DNA of 64,000 nt from Klebsiella sp. BIGb0407 (GTDB taxonomy: Bacteria; Pseudomonadota; Gammaproteobacteria; Enterobacterales; Enterobacteriaceae): positions 62,001 to 126,000 of the forward strand of contig NZ_JANUEQ010000001.1 in NCBI RefSeq assembly GCF_024807845.1, in the 5' to 3' direction. The first letter of the stretch is position 1. Each line of letters begins with the position of its first letter. The notes under the pieces are model-generated. The model saw only the letters and a list, made by a program, of their open reading frames with translations. It made no database searches and was not told where the DNA came from. Positions 43,826 to 58,137 of the stretch are shown one piece after another. Position numbers and translations under genes: made by a program.

Positions 43826-45042
43826 ATGTCGCAGCCCATTACTCGTCAGGATTTTGATTCATTGATGATGCCCGTTTACGCGCCAGCCGCGTTTATTCCG
43901 GTACGTGGGGAGGGATCAAAACTGTGGGATCAGCAAGGTAAAGAATATATCGACTTTGCCGGAGGTATTGCGGTCAATGCCCTGGGTCATGCGCATCCGG
44001 CATTACGCGAGGCCCTGGAACAGCAGGCGAGTAAATTCTGGCATACCGGAAATGGTTATACCAATGAGCCAGTGCTGAGACTGGCGCGTCAACTGATCGA
44101 TGCGACGTTTGCCGATAAGGTATTCTTTTGCAATTCTGGCGCGGAAGCTAACGAGGCGGCGCTCAAAGTTGCCCGTAAATATGCCCATGATAATTTTGGC
44201 CCGGATAAAAGCGGAATTGTGGCATTCAAAAATGCCTTCCATGGCCGGACTTTGTTTACCGTGACGGCGGGCGGTCAGCCCAGCTATTCACAAGACTTTG
44301 CTCCTTTACCACCTTGCATCAGCCATGGGGTTTATAACGATTTAGCGTCGGCTGCGGCACTGATTAACGATAACACCTGTGCGGTGATTGTTGAGCCAGT
44401 ACAAGGTGAAGGCGGCGTTGTACCGGCTCAGGTTGAGTTTCTTCAAGGGCTGCGTGAACTCTGTGATAAGCATCAGGCCCTGTTGATTTTTGATGAAGTA
44501 CAGACGGGGGTGGGACGTACCGGTGAGTTGTATGCCTATATGCACTACGGCGTAACGCCTGACTTATTGTCCACCGCAAAGGCGTTGGGCGGAGGTTTCC
44601 CGATTGGGGCTCTGCTGGCGCGGGAACAGTTTGCGAAGGTGATGACGCCGGGAACGCATGGCACCACTTATGGCGGTAATCCCTTGGCGAGTGCGGTCAG
44701 CAATCGGGTACTGGAACTGATCAATACCGCTGAGGTGCTGAATGGCGTGAAACAACGTCACAACTGGCTGGTTGAGCGTCTGGAACAGATAAACCAGCGT
44801 TATTCATTATTCAGTGAAATTCGTGGGCTGGGATTATTAATCGGCTGTGTATTGCGTGAAGAGTATCAGGGTAAAGCGAAGCAATTACTTCTGCTTGCTG
44901 CTGAAGAAGGCGCGATGGTGCTGATTGCCGGTGCCAGCGTTATTCGTTTTGCTCCTTCACTGATTATCAGTGAAGCAGAACTCCAGCAAGGACTTGCCCG
45001 ATTTGAGCAAGCTTGCGAACGTTTTCTCGGGGAGGGCCTGTC

Positions 45043-45046
<4 letters not shown>
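43826..45046 (+). CDS. astC: Succinylornithine/acetylornithine transaminase
   Basis: 406 residues, class-III PLP aminotransferase. [46 protein letters not shown] and the PLP-Lys region [16 protein letters not shown] are all intact. Third step of the arginine succinyltransferase pathway: N-succinylornithine plus 2-oxoglutarate to succinylglutamate semialdehyde plus glutamate. First gene of astCADBE; its stop overlaps astA by ATGA. TCGGTGAGGTC precedes the ATG. Confidence 0.97.
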
Positions 45047-48880
<3,834 letters not shown>

Positions 48881-48891
48881 CAGGGAGTCGT

Positions 48892-49857
48892 ATGGGAAAT
48901 TTTCTAACCCAGACGCTAGCGGGTGGCATGCCACCCGTCACCAGCGGGAGTAACCTTCAGGGGACATGGCAGTGGTGGGATGAAGGTATTCTGACTTTTA
49001 CTCCACGGCAAAAGTCAGACCAGGCTTTACTCTTGTCGGCAGGAATTCATGGGAATGAAACGGCACCCGTGGAGCTATTGATGCCATGGGTGGATGACTT
49101 GCTGGCGGGAAAAGTGCCGGTTGCCTGGCGTCTGATGGTGATATTAGGTAATCCGGCGGCATTAGCCGCGCAAAAACGTTACCTTCAAAGCGATCTTAAT
49201 CGGATGTTTGGCGGCCGCTGGCAGTCATTTCCTGACAGTCCGGAGACTCAGCGTGCGCTATTGCTTGAACAGGCTGTGACGCGTTTCTGGGATGAAGGTG
49301 ATGAGTCTCGCCGCTGGCATCTGGATATGCATACGGCTATTCGTGAGTCATACCATCCACGTTTTGGAGTGCTCCCTTTCCGGGAGATGCCTTATGAGGC
49401 CGATTTTCTCAACTGGTTAGGCGACGCTGGGCTTGAGGCATTAGTGTTTCACCAGCAGCCCGCGGGAACGTTCAGCCATTTTACCAGCGAGTATTTTAAG
49501 GCCAGTAGCTGTACGCTGGAATTGGGAAAGGCTCGGCGTTTTGGTGAAAATGAGCTGGAAAAATTTGCCACCACCAAAGAGGCATTGTATGCATTACTCG
49601 CCGGGGTAACCGCCACTCAAACGCACACCCCACCCCAGTATTATCGCGTCTCTCAGCAAATCACTCGTACTTCAGAGCGTTTTATTTTGCATATGTCTGA
49701 TGATACGCGAAACTTTACTGCCTTCACGCGCGGCACCTGTCTGGCAGAAGATGGTATAACTCAGAGCATCGTACAAAAAGAGACTGAGTACGTACTATTT
49801 CCTAATCCTGGTGTTGCCCTGGGGCTGCGAGCGGGCTTAATGCTTGAGAAAATTTAA
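48892..49857 (+). CDS. astE: Succinylglutamate desuccinylase
   Basis: 321 residues, zinc carboxypeptidase-like (M14/AstE-AspA). Metal site: SAGIHGNETAPVE (His, Glu) and WHLDMHTAIR (His); SDLNRMFGGRW binds substrate. Final step releasing glutamate and succinate. Eleven bp after astB, with CAGGGAG before the ATG. Last gene of the operon. Confidence 0.97.
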   Translation: MGNFLTQTLAGGMPPVTSGSNLQGTWQWWDEGILTFTPRQKSDQALLLSAGIHGNETAPVELLMPWVDDLLAGKVPVAWRLMVILGNPAALAAQKRYLQSDLNRMFGGRWQSFPDSPETQRALLLEQAVTRFWDEGDESRRWHLDMHTAIRESYHPRFGVLPFREMPYEADFLNWLGDAGLEALVFHQQPAGTFSHFTSEYFKASSCTLELGKARRFGENELEKFATTKEALYALLAGVTATQTHTPPQYYRVSQQITRTSERFILHMSDDTRNFTAFTRGTCLAEDGITQSIVQKETEYVLFPNPGVALGLRAGLMLEKI

Positions 49858-49877
49858 GGTCAATAATGATACGAGAT

Positions 49878-49905
49878 AACCTCTAAGTAAGATAAGATAG
49901 AGGTT
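49878..49905 (+). terminator. Hairpin after astE
   Basis: AACCTCTA/TAGAGGTT stem (49878-49885, 49898-49905) with a 12-nt loop and a weak T-rich tail (GTTTA). Probable end of the ast operon. Confidence 0.5.
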
Positions 49906-50114
49906 GTTTACCACCTTATTTTGCTCCTTTATCGGTGTTTTGTTGCAATTAACCGCCCGTTAATTCTTATTCCCTTCACAATCCGCGCACATTTCATTTT
50001 CTGCTTTCAATGATTTACCCGCGCCGCCATCCCATTGACTTTTCAGTCGATAGAATAGAACTCGATTAGCGGCTATGGTGCCGTACAGGTAAATGAATAA
50101 AGAAGGATAATACT

Positions 50115-50600
50115 ATGCGTAAAATTACAGCTCTCTTTGTGGCATCTACTCTGGCGTTAGGCGCAGTTAATCTGGCTCATGCGGCAGAAGCTACGCCAGC
50201 AGATAACGCTAAAATTGATGCTCCAGCTAAGCATCATAAAGGTGGGCGTGATGGTGAACATGGCAACATGTTTAAAGGTCTGAATCTCACTGATGCACAA
50301 AAACAACAAATCCGTACCATCATGCAAGAAAAGCATGGTCAGATGAAGGGGAACTGGCAGCAAGATAAGCGCGGAATGCATGACTTAGTGGCCAGCGACA
50401 GCTTCGATAAAGCCAAAGCTCAGGAGCAGGTCGATAAAATGGCTGAAAATTACAAAGTACGTATGCTATCGCATCTGGAAAATCAGAATAAAATCTACAA
50501 TATTCTGACCCCGGAACAAAAAAAGCAGTTTAATGACAAATTTGAGAAGCGTCTTACAGAACGTTCCGGACACCAGGATAAAATGGCGGCCAATCGCTAA
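50115..50600 (+). CDS. spy: Periplasmic chaperone Spy
   Basis: 161 residues. Signal peptide cleaved near LAHA-AE (residue 23). The mature part has two LTxxQ motifs (LTDAQKQQIRTIMQEKHGQM; LTPEQKKQFNDKFEKR), the hallmark of the Spy/CpxP cradle. ATP-independent chaperone induced by Cpx/Bae envelope stress in E. coli. Preceded by AGAAGGATAAT; followed by a strong terminator. Confidence 0.95.
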   Translation: MRKITALFVASTLALGAVNLAHAAEATPADNAKIDAPAKHHKGGRDGEHGNMFKGLNLTDAQKQQIRTIMQEKHGQMKGNWQQDKRGMHDLVASDSFDKAKAQEQVDKMAENYKVRMLSHLENQNKIYNILTPEQKKQFNDKFEKRLTERSGHQDKMAANR

Positions 50601-50619
50601 TACCCGATAATCTCTAAGA

Positions 50620-50676
50620 CCGTCAGCTCTGTCCACGATGCCGATTCTTGCAGTGGACAGTGCTGGCGGTTTTTTT
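50620..50676 (+). terminator. Intrinsic terminator after spy
   Basis: Long interrupted stem CCGTCAGC-t-CTGTCCAC pairing with GTGGACAG-t-GCTGGCGG, then seven T (50670-50676). Confidence 0.9.
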
Positions 50677-50916
50677 CTGCCTTTTTTCTTGTCTGCTGCC
50701 TCATCTGCATAGTCACCCTCACTATTGTACATTAGTAATTGTTAACAACCAGGTATCTCCCTTTGCCAATATCTGGCAATATGCATCCGTTAGTTTTTTA
50801 ATGATAAAAATAATAACGGCATGGCATCGTCGCTGACGGTCATAATTAAAATCTCACGCCTGCCGATAACAAAAGTAATCATCTTTTGCACTAAAGTTTG
50901 TTCACCAGGAGTGATG

Positions 50917-51462
50917 ATGGATTTTTTTGACCTACGCAAAGTACCGGTCAATCTGTGGCGGAATGGCGCTGGAGAAACCCGAGAAATTTGCTGTTTTCCA
51001 CCTGCAGCCCGAGACTTTAACTGGCGGGCCAGTATAGCCTCCATTGCCAGCAGTGGGGATTTCACGGTTATACCCCAGGTTGACAGGGTAGTCACCATGC
51101 TGGAAGGCAGCGAGGTTGTTCTTGATGGCGGAGCGGCATTTCGTCATACGCTTAAACGACATCAGCCTTTTGCCTTTGCTGGAGAACAGCCGGTGAAAGC
51201 GGAGCTGAGTAGCGGAATGTCTCTCGATTTTAATATTATGACCCGGCGAGACAGGTGCCATGCTCGTGTCAGAGTCGCCGACAGAACTTTTAAAACATCG
51301 GCAGCACGTGGTGGCGTTATTTTTGTCTTGAGCGGTGAATGGCAGCTGGGAGATAAACTGTTAGGTCAGGATCAGGGCGCATGGTGGGGTGAAGGCAGCC
51401 ATACTTTACGTTTACTGAAAAGTGAGGGACAGTTACTGTTTAATGAAATAACCTATTTATAG
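50917..51462 (+). CDS. ves: HutD/Ves-family protein
   Basis: 181 residues from ATG 50917 (AGGAG at proper spacing; ATG 50914 is too close). [29 protein letters not shown] and [16 protein letters not shown] match E. coli Ves (191 residues), a cold-induced bicupin of the HutD family. [12 protein letters not shown] and [19 protein letters not shown] complete it. Biochemical role unclear. The C-terminus is about ten residues shorter than in E. coli. Same neighbour (spy) as in E. coli. Confidence 0.9.
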   Translation: MDFFDLRKVPVNLWRNGAGETREICCFPPAARDFNWRASIASIASSGDFTVIPQVDRVVTMLEGSEVVLDGGAAFRHTLKRHQPFAFAGEQPVKAELSSGMSLDFNIMTRRDRCHARVRVADRTFKTSAARGGVIFVLSGEWQLGDKLLGQDQGAWWGEGSHTLRLLKSEGQLLFNEITYL

Positions 51463-51481
51463 TCAAAGCTATTCCGTGCTG

Positions 51482-51507
51482 ACAGTGAAGAGATTTCTCT
51501 TCACTGT
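51482..51507. terminator. Bidirectional hairpin between ves and the reductase gene
   Basis: ACAGTGAAGAG/CTCTTCACTGT, perfect 11-bp stem, 4-nt loop. Located between convergent genes; the T-rich tail is short on the plus strand. Confidence 0.7.
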
Positions 51508-51523
51508 TATATTATCTCAGGGT

Positions 51524-52069
51524 TTATTGCCGAGTAGGCAGCAGGTTTATGACGTTCTCCGTGGCGCCGTTGCTTAACACCCGTGATGAATGGGGTAAGG
51601 TGCTGATTGTCTGTTTTACCGGGAGAATTTCTATACCCTGACCCAAAAAGACCGGAATAGTGGTAATAAAAAGCTGTTGTAACTCTCCCGCATCGGCAAA
51701 CCAGGCCGCCGTTTTCCCGCCACCTACCAGCCAGACATCTTTTCCTTTTGCCGCCAGTCTGGCACGCTCTGCGACAGCTCCGGCATCATCTGTTATTTGC
51801 GTAATATTTAAATCTTCAGGGATAATCAAAGCGTGACTGCTGATAACAAAAGCAGGAATCTGGCTATAGGGCCAGTGATGGGCCGAATGGGTCATAATCC
51901 AGCGATAGGTTTCAGCTCCCATCACCACCGCGCCAATCGTCTGATAGAACGTCTCATAAGGGGTGGCATCTTCGGCTTGCGGAAAATTTTCCAGCCAGTC
52001 TAACTGGTGGTCTGTCGTCGCAATATAACCATCCTGAGAAGCTGCAACATAATAGATAATTTTTGACAT
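51524..52069 (-). CDS. Dihydrofolate-reductase-like protein (RibD C-terminal family)
   Basis: 181 residues from ATG 52069 (AGGAA upstream). KIIYYVAASQDGYIATTDHQLDWLENFP, AVVMGAETYRWI and DVWLVGGGKTAAWF are the NADPH-binding features of the RibD_C/DHFR-like family. A cytoplasmic oxidoreductase of unknown substrate. It occupies part of the ves-nadE interval that contains cho in E. coli. The gap to yddG is 75 bp. Confidence 0.85.
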   Translation of the reverse strand: MSKIIYYVAASQDGYIATTDHQLDWLENFPQAEDATPYETFYQTIGAVVMGAETYRWIMTHSAHHWPYSQIPAFVISSHALIIPEDLNITQITDDAGAVAERARLAAKGKDVWLVGGGKTAAWFADAGELQQLFITTIPVFLGQGIEILPVKQTISTLPHSSRVLSNGATENVINLLPTRQ

Positions 52070-52144
52070 AGGTATTCCTGGTATCGTTGTTGTTACTGTG
52101 TTTTTATACAGTATAACCATTTTCAGGAAAAGAAACAGGGCCTG

Positions 52145-53032
52145 TCATCGACAATGTCGCGTTGCCAGCCAGCAAATTAAGGATCCCGCTACCACCATAA
52201 TGACGCCTTGCCAGAAGGGGAAACCCGGGCGCAAGCCGAGCCATAAACTGGCAAGCAGAGCAGAGCTTACTGGCGTGAAGTAGGATGCGGTGGCCAGTAA
52301 CGTCATATTTCCCGCCTGTATCCCCCGATTCCATACCGAATAAGCAACGGCAGTAGAAATGCCCATAAACAGCAGTTGCAAGGTGGGTGCGAGCGAAAAG
52401 CCGATAGCAGGCTGACTGGTGAGGGCGTATTTTGCCCATAGTACGACGGCAGTGGCACAGAAAAACAGACTTACACCGCTCTTACCTTCGCTAAAGCGGC
52501 GTGTCAGATTACAGTACAGGGCCCAGGTAATGGCCGCGGTAAATGCCAGTCCATAGGGGAGTGGATTGCTTTCAATATTGTGCCACATGGCGGAGAGTGA
52601 ACCGCCACCGCTCTCCTGCATGACCAGAAATACACCACCCAGAGTCAGCATCAGTCCTGGCCATAACCAGAAGCTACAGCGCTGACCATTGATAAACAGT
52701 GACATGACGATTGTCAGGCAGGGCCAGAGATAATTGATTAAACCGAGTTCGAGTGACTGCGCGCGTGTTTCTGCCAGGCCAATAGCCAGTGCAAAGCAAA
52801 TCTCATAACTGACGAATAAAATACCGGCGGAAAATAAATATCGCCGTGGCAGTTCTCTGATTTTAGGTAAACCCTGGGACAGGCATAGACTGATTGCACT
52901 GACGGTATAAATCAGTGCTGCACCACCGGTGGCACCAAAATGTTCGCTGATACTGCGTAACAGGCCAACGGAGGTGCTCCACAGTATGATGGCGACCAAA
53001 CCAATAGCCGTGGCCCGAGAGGATGGACTCAT
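52145..53032 (-). CDS. yddG: Aromatic amino-acid exporter YddG-like (EamA/DMT)
   Basis: 295 residues from ATG 53032. Ten membrane segments; RATAIGLVAIILWSTSVGLLRSISEHFGATGGAALIY, FVSYEICFALAIGLAETRAQSLELGLINYLWP and ASYFTPVSSALLASLWLGLRP closely follow E. coli YddG, an exporter of aromatic amino acids and paraquat. Its position next to nadE is not that of E. coli. It may share a transcript with the downstream reductase gene. Confidence 0.8.
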   Translation of the reverse strand: MSPSSRATAIGLVAIILWSTSVGLLRSISEHFGATGGAALIYTVSAISLCLSQGLPKIRELPRRYLFSAGILFVSYEICFALAIGLAETRAQSLELGLINYLWPCLTIVMSLFINGQRCSFWLWPGLMLTLGGVFLVMQESGGGSLSAMWHNIESNPLPYGLAFTAAITWALYCNLTRRFSEGKSGVSLFFCATAVVLWAKYALTSQPAIGFSLAPTLQLLFMGISTAVAYSVWNRGIQAGNMTLLATASYFTPVSSALLASLWLGLRPGFPFWQGVIMVVAGSLICWLATRHCR

Positions 53033-53070
53033 AAATATCTCTGATAAAACAATACTGTAGCACTTAACGT

Positions 53071-53098
53071 GCACAGGGCAGAGCTAACTGCCCTGTGC
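53071..53098 (-). terminator. Hairpin after nadE
   Basis: GCACAGGGCAG/CTGCCCTGTGC, perfect 11-bp stem, 6-nt loop, 9 bp past the nadE stop. No T-tract, so termination may be Rho-assisted or the hairpin may serve the yddG leader. Confidence 0.5.
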
Positions 53099-53106
53099 AG
53101 GGACCG

Positions 53107-53934
53107 CTATTTTTTCCAAAAATCATCGAATACTGTTATCGGTAAACGACGTTTGTGTTCCGTTTTTAAGTACCAATTTTCAATGGTTTTTTGCGTTGCT
53201 TCATCCAGCGTTTTGCCTTCGAGATAATCATCTATTTGCTGATAGGTGACACCGAGAGCAACCTCATCAGGCAGTGAAGGGCGGTCATCTTCAAGATCGG
53301 CCGTCGGAGTTTTTAGATACAAATGCTCCGGGCAACCCAGGGCTTTCAGTAGTATCTTTCCCTGCCGTTTATTTAGACGGAACAGCGGATTAATATCGGT
53401 ACCACCATCACCATATTTAGTATAAAAACCGGTGAGCGCTTCTGCTGCATGGTCAGTTCCTACCACCACGCCTTGGGTCATACTGGCAATGCTATATTGT
53501 ACTTTCATGCGTTCGCGCGCTTTTTCATTACCGCGCACAAAATCACTGACTTCAATACCTGCATCACGCAATGCTTGTTCACTGGCCTGTACTGCCGCTT
53601 TAATATTGACCGTTAATACACGGTCAGGCTTAATAAATTGGATAGCATCCTGGCAGTCTTTCTCGTCAGCCTGGACACCGAAGGGCAGGCGTACCGCAAT
53701 AAACTGATAGCGATTATCATTGGTTTCAGCGCGCAGTTCACTGATGGCTATCTGGCAAAGTTTACCGGTGAGAGTTGAATCCTGACCACCACTGATACCC
53801 AGTACCAGTGATTTGATAAACGGGTAGGTTGCCAGATAAGATTTTAAGAAATTAACGCTCAGACGAATTTCCTGGGCGCTGTCAATTTCTGGCTTAACAC
53901 CTAATGCCTGAATGATTGCCTGCTGCAGACTCAT
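53107..53934 (-). CDS. nadE: Ammonia-dependent NAD+ synthetase
   Basis: 275 residues. ATP-pyrophosphatase P-loop [15 protein letters not shown] (SGGQDS at 48-53), [26 protein letters not shown] and [16 protein letters not shown] are diagnostic. Converts deamido-NAD to NAD+ using ammonia. Length equals E. coli NadE. Divergent from osmE, as in E. coli. GGAGG precedes the start. Confidence 0.97.
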   Translation of the reverse strand: MSLQQAIIQALGVKPEIDSAQEIRLSVNFLKSYLATYPFIKSLVLGISGGQDSTLTGKLCQIAISELRAETNDNRYQFIAVRLPFGVQADEKDCQDAIQFIKPDRVLTVNIKAAVQASEQALRDAGIEVSDFVRGNEKARERMKVQYSIASMTQGVVVGTDHAAEALTGFYTKYGDGGTDINPLFRLNKRQGKILLKALGCPEHLYLKTPTADLEDDRPSLPDEVALGVTYQQIDDYLEGKTLDEATQKTIENWYLKTEHKRRLPITVFDDFWKK

Positions 53935-54190
53935 TGATACCTCCGGTTACGGACTACCTGCGATGTGCAAGTATAACCCCTTGAACAATAAAACTACCTG
54001 TTTGCTATTGAAACGACAAGTCGCAAGCAGCAGCTGTGGCATAAGCCTGACAATTTTTTGATATTTTGGCTAAAAATGTCGCACCACAGACATAATTTAG
54101 AATCAAAATTGCCAAATAGTTGAAAAAAAGCCATTTCTATTCCAGGCTTGTCAGTGAGATGTATCTATAAGACCAACAGACTAAGGACAT

Positions 54191-54532
54191 ATGATGAACA
54201 AGAAATTTGCTGCTTTGATCGGAAGTGCTGCGCTTATCAGCCTGCTGGCAGGTTGTACTGCCTACGATCGTACCAAAGACTTGGTCACTGAGCCGGTGGT
54301 CAAGGATGTTAAAAAGGGAATGAGTCGCGACCAGGTGATGCAACTGGCAGGAAAACCTTCTTCAGAAGTCTCGATGATTCATGCTAAAGGGACCTGTCAG
54401 ACTTATATTCTTGGTCAGCGTAATGGCAAAATCGATACCTATTTCGTTGCTCTGAACGATACAGGTCATGTGATGAATTCGGGTTATCAAACCTGCGCGG
54501 AATATGACACCGATCCACAAGCAAAAAAATAA
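54191..54532 (+). CDS. osmE: Osmotically inducible lipoprotein OsmE
   Basis: 113 residues from ATG 54191 (ATG 54194 is also possible). Lipobox LLAGC with the lipidated Cys at residue 22, then a SmpA/OmlA domain ([50 protein letters not shown]). Probable outer-membrane or inner-membrane lipoprotein; in E. coli it is sigma-S and osmolarity controlled. Divergent from nadE and closed by a terminator. Confidence 0.95.
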   Translation: MMNKKFAALIGSAALISLLAGCTAYDRTKDLVTEPVVKDVKKGMSRDQVMQLAGKPSSEVSMIHAKGTCQTYILGQRNGKIDTYFVALNDTGHVMNSGYQTCAEYDTDPQAKK

Positions 54533-55059
54533 TCCGCTAATACCCTCTATCGGCCATCTTCCGGATGGCCGTTTTTCATATGTGTAACACCTATTTAATC
54601 GACCTGCCATTAACAAAATAGTGGGTAAGTTCCTTCGAACACATCGGATAGTCTTTATTAAAGACTCGATTGATCACTTCTTTGACTCCGTACTCCGCCA
54701 GAATTTCCCGAAGTCACCAAAAAGGTCTGGAACTCTGATGATTCTGATACGTATATTGGGAAGGGATTACTTAAGAATATATTCAATTCGACCTTTTAAA
54801 TAGAACTTGTCTGATTTTTTACTAATCAGCTTGTTGGTGTTGTGGTTTAGGGCTAATTCCTTCATGTTGCTACCCCTATTTTTTGCCATTATGTTCATGT
54901 CCACATTTTGTTTTAATCTTAACCTTTTTGTAAATCAGGCAGGAGAAATCCAGGGACTGGCACCGTTCATCCGCACTCTGAGCGTTATAGCAACATGCAA
55001 ATTGAATTAATTAGGGTATAGTACAAGTGTTTCCTAAACTCACTGAACCCATGTTACTT
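54533..55059. other. osmE-cedA interval without a recognisable gene
   Basis: About 500 bp. In E. coli the chb operon and katE lie here; none of their sequence is seen. The two short plus-strand frames (54621-54803, 54807-55010) lack family or ribosome-binding support. Confidence 0.6.
54551..54576 (+). terminator. Intrinsic terminator after osmE
   Basis: CGGCCATC/GATGGCCG stem with a 5-nt loop and five T. Confidence 0.9.
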
Positions 55060-55296
55060 ATGAAACCACTACGTCAAGCGAGTTCGCGTCCTGTCATTAG
55101 CTATAAACCGCGTGTTGAACCAGCGCCTCCGGTGCATGCCCGGCGGGTGGAAGGGTATCAGGATGTCTATCAGTTACAGAAGCAGTATGTGGCTTTTGTC
55201 TTACTGGGTGATGTTTTTCAGCAATCACCGGTATTTACTCAGCCCGAGTCGGCGCAGCGCTGGGCTAACCAGACTCGACAAAATAACGATACTTGA
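55060..55296 (+). CDS. cedA: Cell division activator CedA
   Basis: 78 residues from ATG 55060 (ATG 55051 is an alternative; neither has a strong ribosome-binding site). MKPLRQASSRPVISYKPRVEPAPPVHARR and KQYVAFVLLGDVFQQSPVFTQPESAQRWANQTRQ match the DNA- and RNA-polymerase-binding CedA of E. coli (about 80 residues). Basic N-terminus, three-strand core. The YdjO-position gene and tcyP follow, as in E. coli. Confidence 0.9.
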   Translation: MKPLRQASSRPVISYKPRVEPAPPVHARRVEGYQDVYQLQKQYVAFVLLGDVFQQSPVFTQPESAQRWANQTRQNNDT

Positions 55297-55600
55297 CAGG
55301 CCATCGGAGTTAGCAGGAACGTGAGTTACTACGGTTCCTGATTTTATATATTATGTTCTCAGTCAGGGAATGATTTGTAATAATTCACTCCTCTTTCTTT
55401 ACCATATTAACTTGGCACTGGTTCCCTGCATTTATTTAAGCTCAATTACTGGGCGATGTAGAGCTCATTTCTGTTAATGATTAAAAATAGCGCTTTTAGC
55501 AAGTAATATCAGACTGATTATTTTATGCTGAATTCAGTGAGATGTTATGGATGATATTATAGGTTTTTATCCGAAGTGTTATTTATAAAGGAGCATCACT
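55297..55600 (+). other. cedA-ydjO intergenic region
   Basis: Contains a probable cedA terminator (CAGGAAC/GTTCCTG, 55314-55340, with ATTTTATATA tail), then an AT-rich upstream region for the effector-like gene. A promoter is likely here but cannot be singled out; the AT content would suit H-NS silencing. Confidence 0.5.
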
Positions 55601-56380
55601 ATGTCATTTAATGTTGGAAATGGTTTGCTCACCGCACATATCAGTTATGAAAGACTACATGATATAAAAAATAACGAATTTCTGCCGGAGATGACCCTGT
55701 GGGAAAAAATAAAAGATTTTTTCTTTTCCACTCATCAAAAAGCCGCGTATGAATGTGTTCATAAGCTTTATCATCGAGATGATTTTAATATGTCCGAACA
55801 GGATGTTCGGGAAACTTTTATTAACCTCAGGCAGCTCGCATCGCCAGGTTGTAAAAATAAATTTATTATAGACAGCAACATCTATAAGGACGTCTATAAA
55901 ATAGATTCTGAGGTGATTTTATCCTGTCCTAACCCGAATCTGCACGAACATAGAATCTGGTCTGATACCGATGATGAGGACGATGATGACATTTTGCAAA
56001 ATGATAATAATGAACAACCGACTGCATCAGAAATATCGTTATTGCAGCAAAGAAAGATATCTGCACCAGAAAGGGATTTTTTATTAGTAGATAATGTAGA
56101 TGTTCAAAATTTCAAAATATTAAAATCGAAAATTGAAGAGACCATTCGTACAATTGGTGTTTTTAAAATTATCGATTCAGGTGGTTATTCAAAATTATTT
56201 GAGGCACTAGATATAAGTAATCGGATAATTAAAAACCTTCATGAGCCGAATAATAACAGACAGGCTTTTTACAACAATATAGATGCTTTGCTAAAAATTT
56301 CTGAAGGGTTGAATTTAGTGGCGCCAGATATTACCAGAATGCCAGAGTTCACTGCTATTCAAAGTAGCTTTGCTGGGTAA
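55601..56380 (+). CDS. ydjO: YdjO-position protein with type III effector-like N-terminus
   Basis: 259 residues; AAAGGAG before the ATG. The first ~85 residues (MSFNVGNGLLTAHIS; PEMTLWEKIKDFFFSTHQ, with W34-E-K-I-K-D-F-F41; YECVHKLYH; INLRQLASPG) strongly resemble the N-terminal translocation domain of Salmonella SspH2/SlrP/SseI effectors, which share the WEK(I/M)xxFF motif. An acidic run (SDTDDEDDDD, about 121-130) and a helical C-terminal half (about 150-259) follow; I recognise no domain in the latter. It lies between cedA and tcyP, the position of E. coli ydjO (similar length, uncharacterised). Codon use is AT-rich against its neighbours, suggesting old horizontal origin. Secretion is inferred; no secretion system is in the window. 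Confidence 0.75.
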   Translation: MSFNVGNGLLTAHISYERLHDIKNNEFLPEMTLWEKIKDFFFSTHQKAAYECVHKLYHRDDFNMSEQDVRETFINLRQLASPGCKNKFIIDSNIYKDVYKIDSEVILSCPNPNLHEHRIWSDTDDEDDDDILQNDNNEQPTASEISLLQQRKISAPERDFLLVDNVDVQNFKILKSKIEETIRTIGVFKIIDSGGYSKLFEALDISNRIIKNLHEPNNNRQAFYNNIDALLKISEGLNLVAPDITRMPEFTAIQSSFAG

Positions 56381-56461
56381 TACCTGTCAGTACCATTATG
56401 GACGCCCTGTCAGATAATTTACCGACAGGGCGAGATAGTTTTCAGCTATTAATAACGTCTG

Positions 56462-57853
56462 TTAACGTTGAATCAGTTCGGCGTCATCTTCACTGTTCAG
56501 TACTGACTTATCAGTTTGCTTCATCAGTTGACTGGTGACAGTACCAGCAGTCATTGATCCGCTCACGTTAAGTGCAGTTCTTCCCATATCAATTAATGGC
56601 TCAACTGAAATCAGCAGCGCAACCAGCGTCACAGGCAGGCCCATAGCAGGCAAGACAATCAGTGCTGCAAAGGTCGCACCGCCGCCGACACCGGCAACAC
56701 CGGCAGAACTAATAGTGACAATACCGACCAGCGTCGCAATCCACAGAGGATCAAACGGGTTGATACCAACAGTCGGAGCAACCATGACTGCCAGCATAGC
56801 AGGATACAGGCCAGCACAACCGTTTTGGCCAATGGTCGCACCGAAAGATGCCGAGAAACTGGCTATAGACTCTGGAATACCTAAGCGACGAGTCTGGGTT
56901 TCAACGTTTAACGGGATACTGGCAGCGCTGGAACGGCTGGTAAAGGCAAATGCCAGTACCGGGCCTGCTTTGCGGAAGAATTTCAGCGGACTTACACCGG
57001 TGAACGCCAGCAGTACGCCATGAACCACAAACATGATTCCCAGCCCGATATAAGACGCCACTACAAAGCTACCGAGCTTAATAATGTCATCGATATTAGA
57101 GCTTGCGACAACTTTAGTCATTAATGCCATTACACCATAAGGTGTCAGTTGCATAACCAGACGAACCAGCTTCATCACCCAGCTTTGAATCACTTCAATC
57201 GCCATCAGGGCTCGCTCGCCTTTTGGCGCATCATCTTTTAACAAACGAAGAGCTGCAACACCCAGGAAGGCGGCAAAGATGACGACACTGATAATTGAAG
57301 TTGGATTAGCCCCAGTCAGATCGGCAAACGGGTTTTTAGGTACAAATGACAGAATCAATTGCGGTAACGACAGGTCGGATACTTTCGCAATATAACTCGA
57401 CTCTATTGTTGCCAGACGCGCGTTTTCAGCAGTACCCTGGACCAGTCCTTCAGCTGTCAGACCAAACATATTGGTCACCAGCACCCCAACAAGTGCGGCT
57501 ATCATCGTGGTAAAAAGCAGGGTTCCAATGGTCAGAAAACTGATTTTACCCAGCGATGAAGCATTATGCAGCTTTGCTACCGCACTCAAAATAGAGGCGA
57601 AGACTAATGGCATAATGATCATTTGCAGTAACTGAACATAGCCGTTACCGACAATATTAAACCATTGAATAGATTCTTTTAGAATCGGATTGCCAGCACC
57701 GTAAACGGTATGCAAGCCAAGACCAAACAGTACCCCGAGCGCCAGGCCTGCAAGAACTTTCTTTGCCAGGCTCCACTGTTTTTTACGCGTTTGCGCAAGC
57801 AACAATAGCAATACTACGAACACAACAATGTTCGCTATCAGTGGAACGTTCAT
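56462..57853 (-). CDS. tcyP: L-cystine symporter TcyP
   Basis: 463 residues, dicarboxylate/cation symporter (SDF) fold. [65 protein letters not shown] and [36 protein letters not shown] are as in E. coli TcyP (YdjN). Inner-membrane cystine uptake; CysB-controlled in E. coli. The ATG is preceded by AAGGAG. Confidence 0.95.
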   Translation of the reverse strand: MNVPLIANIVVFVVLLLLLAQTRKKQWSLAKKVLAGLALGVLFGLGLHTVYGAGNPILKESIQWFNIVGNGYVQLLQMIIMPLVFASILSAVAKLHNASSLGKISFLTIGTLLFTTMIAALVGVLVTNMFGLTAEGLVQGTAENARLATIESSYIAKVSDLSLPQLILSFVPKNPFADLTGANPTSIISVVIFAAFLGVAALRLLKDDAPKGERALMAIEVIQSWVMKLVRLVMQLTPYGVMALMTKVVASSNIDDIIKLGSFVVASYIGLGIMFVVHGVLLAFTGVSPLKFFRKAGPVLAFAFTSRSSAASIPLNVETQTRRLGIPESIASFSASFGATIGQNGCAGLYPAMLAVMVAPTVGINPFDPLWIATLVGIVTISSAGVAGVGGGATFAALIVLPAMGLPVTLVALLISVEPLIDMGRTALNVSGSMTAGTVTSQLMKQTDKSVLNSEDDAELIQR

Positions 57854-58137
57854 CCCATATCTCCTTAATTATTATTATCCCGAATACATCAAGTCACCTG
57901 CTGGTGACTCGAGATCTTTGGGATGTATCCGTCATATTTCGAGTTACCCGGGCATTAGTGTCGTAAAACACGTCAAATAACCGTGTTTTTCAGTGCTTAA
58001 TGGCACGTCTTACAGCGAGCTCGAATTATTCCGAATAGATACAACAAAATATCATGTTGCATATATTATCAGAAGGTGATGAACGACTATATAATCAAAA
58101 GAAATTGATTATACTTAAAGGTAATAACGCGGTGCGT

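Noticed and set aside
54621-55010. Two short plus-strand frames in the osmE-cedA gap
   Set aside because: No ribosome-binding site, no family resemblance, and composition like intergenic DNA.
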